64,000 nucleotides of DNA from JAJXUB01 sp047974805 (lineage in GTDB: Bacteria > Actinomycetota > Actinomycetes > Actinomycetales > Dermatophilaceae), in contig JBKECS010000006.1 of assembly GCA_047974805.1 (NCBI GenBank), forward strand, positions 7,279-71,278, read 5' to 3'. The translations under genes were made by a program, and so were the position numbers. Under the pieces are notes generated by a model. It searched no databases and was not told the DNA's origin. It saw only the letters and a program-made list of their open reading frames with translations. Positions 60,768 to 64,000 of the stretch are shown piece after piece (position 1 is the first letter of the stretch; each line of letters opens with the position of its first letter).

Positions 60768-62015
60768 CCGGCTGAAGCTCGCGAGCAGCGCCGCCAACCC
60801 GGTCGCCACTTCGGCGAACGTCGTGGACAGGGGCGACAAGCCGATCCTGATGCCATCGGGATGCCGGAAATCCGGGATAACGCCGTGACGCCACAACGTC
60901 GCGGTGAGTTCGGCGAACCCCGGCGAGGTCAACGTCAGGTGGCCCCCTCGACGGTCGTGGTCCCGAGGCGAGGCCAGCGCGACACCCAGCGGGACCAGAT
61001 CTTCATCGATGATCTCGAGCGCGAAATCAGTCAAGGCCAGCGACTTCGCTCGCACCGCGGCCAGACCCACCTCGTCCAAGACCGTGAGGAACCCCTCCAA
61101 GGGGATCATCCCCAACACCGGGGGAGTACCGCTGACGAAGGAGCGCACCCCAGGCGCTGGACGGTAGCCCGGCGCCATGGTGAACGGTTCGGCGCGGCCC
61201 ATCCATCCGTGGATCGGTTGGGACAAGCGGTCCTGATGGGCGGTGGCGACATAGGCATACGCGGGCGCCCCCGGCCCGCCGTTGAGGTACTTGTAGCTGC
61301 ATCCCACAGCGAGGTCCACGCCCCAGTCGTCCAGGGCCAGCGGCACCGAACCGCCGCTGTGCGAAAGATCCCACAGCATCAAGGCGCCGGAGTCGTGGAC
61401 CGCGGCGGTGATGGCCGGTGCGTCGGCCATCCAGCCCGAGCGGTAGGCCACATGGCTGAACACGGCCAAGGCCGTGGACGGACCCGTGACCGCCGCCACC
61501 TGCTCCGGGGTGATCCCGGTGGCCGGATCGGTCTCGATCCACACCAGCGATGCCCCACGTTCGGCGGCAATGCCTTCGAGCACATAACGGTCGGTGGGAA
61601 AATTGTCGGTATCGAGCACGATCTCATCGCGCCCCGTGGCCAGCTGGGCATCGACTGCTGCCCGCGCCAACTTGTACAGCAGCACCGTGGTGGAGTCACC
61701 AATGACCGTTTGGCCGCCCGCGGCGCCCAGGACGATCCGACCGAGCCGGTCACCGAGGCTGGTCGGTAGCTCCATCCACCGGTCGTCCCATCCGCGGATC
61801 AGCTGGCAGCCCCACTCGTCGTTGACGAAGTTGCTGAGCGCGTCCGCCACCGATGCCAGGGGTCGGCCCAGCGAGTTGCCGTCGAAGTACGCCACGAGGT
61901 CCCCACCGGCAGGGGTGAGGAAGTGATTGGTGTAGGCGGCCAGCGGATCGGCGGCATCGAGCGCCGCGGCCCGGGCACGCAGGGTTGGGGAGATGTCGAG
62001 GGCGTCGTCGGCCAT
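60762..62015 (-). CDS. kynU: Kynureninase
   Basis: The 417-residue PLP enzyme cleaves kynurenine or 3-hydroxykynurenine to anthranilate (or its hydroxy form) and alanine. It has YFDGNSLGRPL, the substrate-site WMELPTSLGDRLG, the PLP-Asp region LWDLSHSGGSVPL, and the cofactor Lys in GCSYKYLNGGPGAPAYAY. No kynA or kynB lies here. ATG 62015 is 7 bases from a TAGAGT -10, so it is probably leaderless; longer readings cross the divergent clpS gene. Confidence 0.93.
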   Translation of the reverse strand: MADDALDISPTLRARAAALDAADPLAAYTNHFLTPAGGDLVAYFDGNSLGRPLASVADALSNFVNDEWGCQLIRGWDDRWMELPTSLGDRLGRIVLGAAGGQTVIGDSTTVLLYKLARAAVDAQLATGRDEIVLDTDNFPTDRYVLEGIAAERGASLVWIETDPATGITPEQVAAVTGPSTALAVFSHVAYRSGWMADAPAITAAVHDSGALMLWDLSHSGGSVPLALDDWGVDLAVGCSYKYLNGGPGAPAYAYVATAHQDRLSQPIHGWMGRAEPFTMAPGYRPAPGVRSFVSGTPPVLGMIPLEGFLTVLDEVGLAAVRAKSLALTDFALEIIDEDLVPLGVALASPRDHDRRGGHLTLTSPGFAELTATLWRHGVIPDFRHPDGIRIGLSPLSTTFAEVATGLAALLASFSRP

Positions 62016-62022
62016 GGGCGTC

Positions 62023-62051
62023 ACTCTAGGGCCGCCCGGCCGCCGTAGAGT
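62023..62051. promoter_or_regulatory. Interlocked divergent promoters of kynU and clpS
   Basis: Minus-strand TAGAGT at 62028-62023 lies 7 bases from the kynU ATG, and plus-strand TAGAGT at 62046-62051 lies 6 bases from the clpS ATG. The spacing is 17 bases, so each -10 occupies the other promoter's -35 position. Confidence 0.55.
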
Positions 62052-62057
62052 TGGTGC

Positions 62058-62348
62058 ATGTCGATCGCCCCGGTGCAGGAGGAGGTCGATGTCCCCGACG
62101 CCGACGTGCTGCCCGAGACGCCATGGGTCACCATCGTCTGGAACGACCCGGTCAACCTCATGTCGTATGTGACCTACGTCTTCCAAAGCTACTTCGGATA
62201 CCCGCGCAAGCGTGCCGAGCGCCTCATGATGGACGTGCACAGCAAGGGCCGGGCCGTGGTCTCCACCGGGCCGCGGGAGCGGATGGAGGTCGACACCGAA
62301 GCCATGCAGGGGTACGGCCTGTGGGCCACCTTCGAGAAGGATCGCTAA
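62058..62348 (+). CDS. clpS: ATP-dependent Clp protease adaptor ClpS
   Basis: The 96-residue adaptor delivers N-degron substrates to the Clp protease. Conserved parts are WVTIVWNDPVNLMSYVTYVF and RAERLMMDVHSKGRAVVSTG, with the substrate-binding Asn-Asp pair. ATG 62058 follows a TAGAGT -10 directly and has no ribosome site. The stop is directly followed by the DUF2017 start. Confidence 0.94.
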   Translation: MSIAPVQEEVDVPDADVLPETPWVTIVWNDPVNLMSYVTYVFQSYFGYPRKRAERLMMDVHSKGRAVVSTGPRERMEVDTEAMQGYGLWATFEKDR

Positions 62349-63014
62349 GTGGCTCGAGGGTTCTCCCGCCAGGGAAAGGGCGAGAAGGTTCGGTATGCCG
62401 CGCGCCTGGATGAGATGGAGCGCGGGCTCGTCGCCGGGCTGATGGAGCAGGTCCGAGACATCATCGCCACTGCCGAACAGCCGGTGCCCCTCGATCCGCG
62501 ACCGGAGGCCAACGCGGAGACGGAGTTCGACGCCATCGTCGCCGGGCTCGGCGCGATCGGACAGGGCGTATCCCTTGCTGGCGCTGATCAGGATCCGCCG
62601 TTGCCAGGTCCAGGCGGGACCCGTGACCCCGCCTTGTCGCGGTTGCTGCCCACCGGCCACCGACACGACGAGAAGGCTGCGGCCGAGTTCCGCGCCATGA
62701 CCGAGCAATCCCTGATCCGTCGCAAAATCGACAACCTCACGCTCGCCATGGACGCGCTGCGGCGTGGGGCCGACCAGGGCCACCCGGATCGGGTCGTGCT
62801 GCGGCCGGCGCAAGCTACGGCGGTCCTGTTGGCGCTGACCGATGTGAGACTGGTCCTGGCCGACCGGCTCGGCATCGCCACCGAGGCCGAGGCCGAGGCC
62901 ATGCACGAGATACTCCGGACCGGACATCCGAACGACCCGAGGGTGCCCGCCGCTGCCATCTATGACTTTCTCAGCTGGTTGCAAGAGTCCTTGTCCCTCG
63001 CGCTGCTGCCCTAA
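62349..63014 (+). CDS. DUF2017 protein
   Basis: The 221-residue helical protein belongs to the actinobacterial DUF2017 family that commonly follows clpS: VRYAARLDEMERGLVAGLME, FRAMTEQSLIRRKIDNLTLA, and the C-terminal IYDFLSWLQESLSLALLP. The role is unknown; constant linkage to clpS suggests a link with proteolysis. GTG 62349 starts on the base after the clpS stop. Confidence 0.88.
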   Translation: MARGFSRQGKGEKVRYAARLDEMERGLVAGLMEQVRDIIATAEQPVPLDPRPEANAETEFDAIVAGLGAIGQGVSLAGADQDPPLPGPGGTRDPALSRLLPTGHRHDEKAAAEFRAMTEQSLIRRKIDNLTLAMDALRRGADQGHPDRVVLRPAQATAVLLALTDVRLVLADRLGIATEAEAEAMHEILRTGHPNDPRVPAAAIYDFLSWLQESLSLALLP

Positions 63015-63151
63015 TCACCTCCCGCACCCGTGTCCAATCAAAACTCCGCCGTACAGCGCGCCCAACGTGGCCTGCGCGCGTCGACGTCCATGGCGCCCCC
63101 GGTGGCCATGGCGGCGGTCACAGGCACCCAGGAGCATCCGCCGGGCGCTTC

Positions 63152-63157
63152 TAGGCT
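63152..63157 (+). promoter_or_regulatory. -10 element of a leaderless murI
   Basis: TAGGCT ends 7 bases before GTG 63165, which predicts a leaderless transcript. An inverted repeat with CCATGG arms lies upstream at about 63,089-63,112. Confidence 0.5.
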
Positions 63158-63164
63158 GGGACCT

Positions 63165-63986
63165 GTGGCCGACGCACCGATCGGAATCTTCGACTCCGGA
63201 TACGGAGGACTGACGGTGGCTCGTGCCGTGCTCGATCAGCTGCCGCACGAGTCCATCGCATATCTCGGCGATACCGCCCGCGCCCCCTATGGTCCCCGCC
63301 CCATCGCCCAGACCCGACAATTCGCCCTGGAGTGCCTCGACCGGCTCGTCGCCCACGGAGTGAAGGCCCTGGTCATCGCCTGCAACACGGCAAGTGCTGC
63401 AGTCCTGCACGACGCCCGGGACCGCTACGACGTCCCGGTCGTCGAGGTGATCGGTCCCGCGGTGCGCACCGCAATGTCCACGACCCGCAACGGCCGCGTC
63501 GGCGTGATCGGCACGGCCGGCACGATCGGTTCGGGGGCATATCAGGACATGCTCGGGGTCAACGAACGCCTGACGGTCCACACGCGCGCCTGCCCGAGAT
63601 TCGTCGAGTTCGTCGAGGCGGGCATCACGGACAGCCCGGAGGTGCTGGCGGTGGCGGAGGAATATCTGGCGCCGCTGCGCCACGCCGACGTCGACACGCT
63701 CGTGCTGGGCTGCACGCACTACCCGTTCCTGGAGGGCGCGATCAGCTACGTCATGGGCCCGGACGTCTCCCTCGTCTCCAGCGACACGGAGACGGCGAAG
63801 GACGTGTACCGGCAGCTGGTCTCCCGCGATCTGCTGGCGGGACCGGATGCCGTGAGCCACCGGGACTACCAGGCGACCGGCGATTCGGCCGACGAGTTCA
63901 TCGACCTCGCTCACCGCCTCATGGGGCGCGAGGTCAGCGCCGTCCGCCTCGTGCAGACCGGCGCGATCAACCTCCCCTCCCTGTAG
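63165..63986 (+). CDS. murI: Glutamate racemase
   Basis: The 273-residue enzyme makes D-glutamate for peptidoglycan. The N-terminus IGIFDSGYGGLTVARAVLDQ and the two catalytic cysteines (VIACNTASAAVLHDA and VLGCTHYPFLEG) are clear. GTG 63165 gives the normal N-terminus (VADAPIGIFDSGYGG); a longer reading from 63030 adds a low-complexity stretch and is unlikely. The gene is complete at the window edge. clpS, the DUF2017 gene and murI are in the usual actinobacterial order. Confidence 0.95.
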   Translation: MADAPIGIFDSGYGGLTVARAVLDQLPHESIAYLGDTARAPYGPRPIAQTRQFALECLDRLVAHGVKALVIACNTASAAVLHDARDRYDVPVVEVIGPAVRTAMSTTRNGRVGVIGTAGTIGSGAYQDMLGVNERLTVHTRACPRFVEFVEAGITDSPEVLAVAEEYLAPLRHADVDTLVLGCTHYPFLEGAISYVMGPDVSLVSSDTETAKDVYRQLVSRDLLAGPDAVSHRDYQATGDSADEFIDLAHRLMGREVSAVRLVQTGAINLPSL

Positions 63987-64000
63987 GCATGCCCCACACC

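Overview
The window is a GC-rich actinobacterial chromosome segment, most likely from the order Micrococcales and probably an Intrasporangiaceae/Dermatophilaceae-type organism. The evidence is: a lpqB-comF-hpf-secA block; WhiB1; PdtaS; a 180-kDa-class NAD-glutamate dehydrogenase; an EF-G2; ftsEX followed by a coiled-coil M23 hydrolase and smpB; a tmRNA tag ending in TDFALAA; a DUF222/HNH (13E12-type) gene; and many GTG starts with 4-base ATGA/GTGA overlaps. No gap without a gene exceeds 300 bases. I found no tRNA, rRNA, CRISPR array or complete insertion sequence.

Layout. 1-8.1 kb: end of lpqB, comF, long-form hpf, a NarL-type regulator, an AlkX/YcaQ-type glycosylase, a double GNAT and secA. 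8.1-10.4 kb: Rv3235-like and LysM genes, a duplicated-domain small protein and a BldC-like HTH protein. 10.5-12.5 kb: a cpaB/cpaE-like pair, the first part of a Tad-type pilus system. 12.5-16.6 kb: a WS/DGAT-like acyltransferase, a DUF6912-like protein, pruA and a DUF2505 gene. 16.7-24.1 kb: gdh, pdtaS, whiB1 and a small membrane protein. 24.1-30.6 kb: a 1,439-residue FHA-FtsK/SpoIIIE protein and EF-G2. 30.9-36.7 kb: the main tad operon (tadA, tadB, tadC, a Flp-like pilin, tadE, tadF, tadG) and an orphan LuxR-type regulator. 36.7-43.8 kb: a compact structured element, then prfB, ftsE, ftsX, the M23 hydrolase, smpB and a DUF2207 protein. 43.9-51.3 kb: pyruvate carboxylase, a deletion-scarred type I restriction remnant and a LexA-box-bearing DUF222/HNH gene. 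51.3-54.5 kb: four 14-bp tandem repeats, tmRNA and ppdK. 54.5-64 kb: a DEAD-box helicase with a structured leader, yqgE, a DUF3039 gene, a second helicase, a UBP zinc-finger protein, an RDD protein, kynU, clpS, a DUF2017 gene and murI.

How the genes fit together. smpB and ssrA form the trans-translation pair but lie 10 kb apart. prfB, hpf, EF-G2 and clpS add further translation and protein-quality functions. ftsEX with the adjacent M23 protein, murI and the LysM protein serve cell-wall growth and division. pyc and ppdK both act at the pyruvate/PEP/oxaloacetate node, and gdh and pruA both act on glutamate. The Tad genes lie in two places about 18 kb apart, and no prepilin peptidase is visible.

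The most unusual signals are: (i) a candidate four-way-junction RNA between the tad-linked regulator and prfB (about 36,740-36,852) flanked by perfect hairpins; (ii) the heptamer GTATGCC/GGCATAC, about 50 copies counted by eye where base composition predicts about 7; (iii) four exactly contiguous 14-bp repeats upstream of ssrA; (iv) an EssC-like protein with no WXG100 partner and with Arg in place of the P-loop Lys in its second and third ATPase modules; (v) a complementary structured 5' leader on the DEAD-box helicase; (vi) interlocking leaderless promoters between kynU and clpS.
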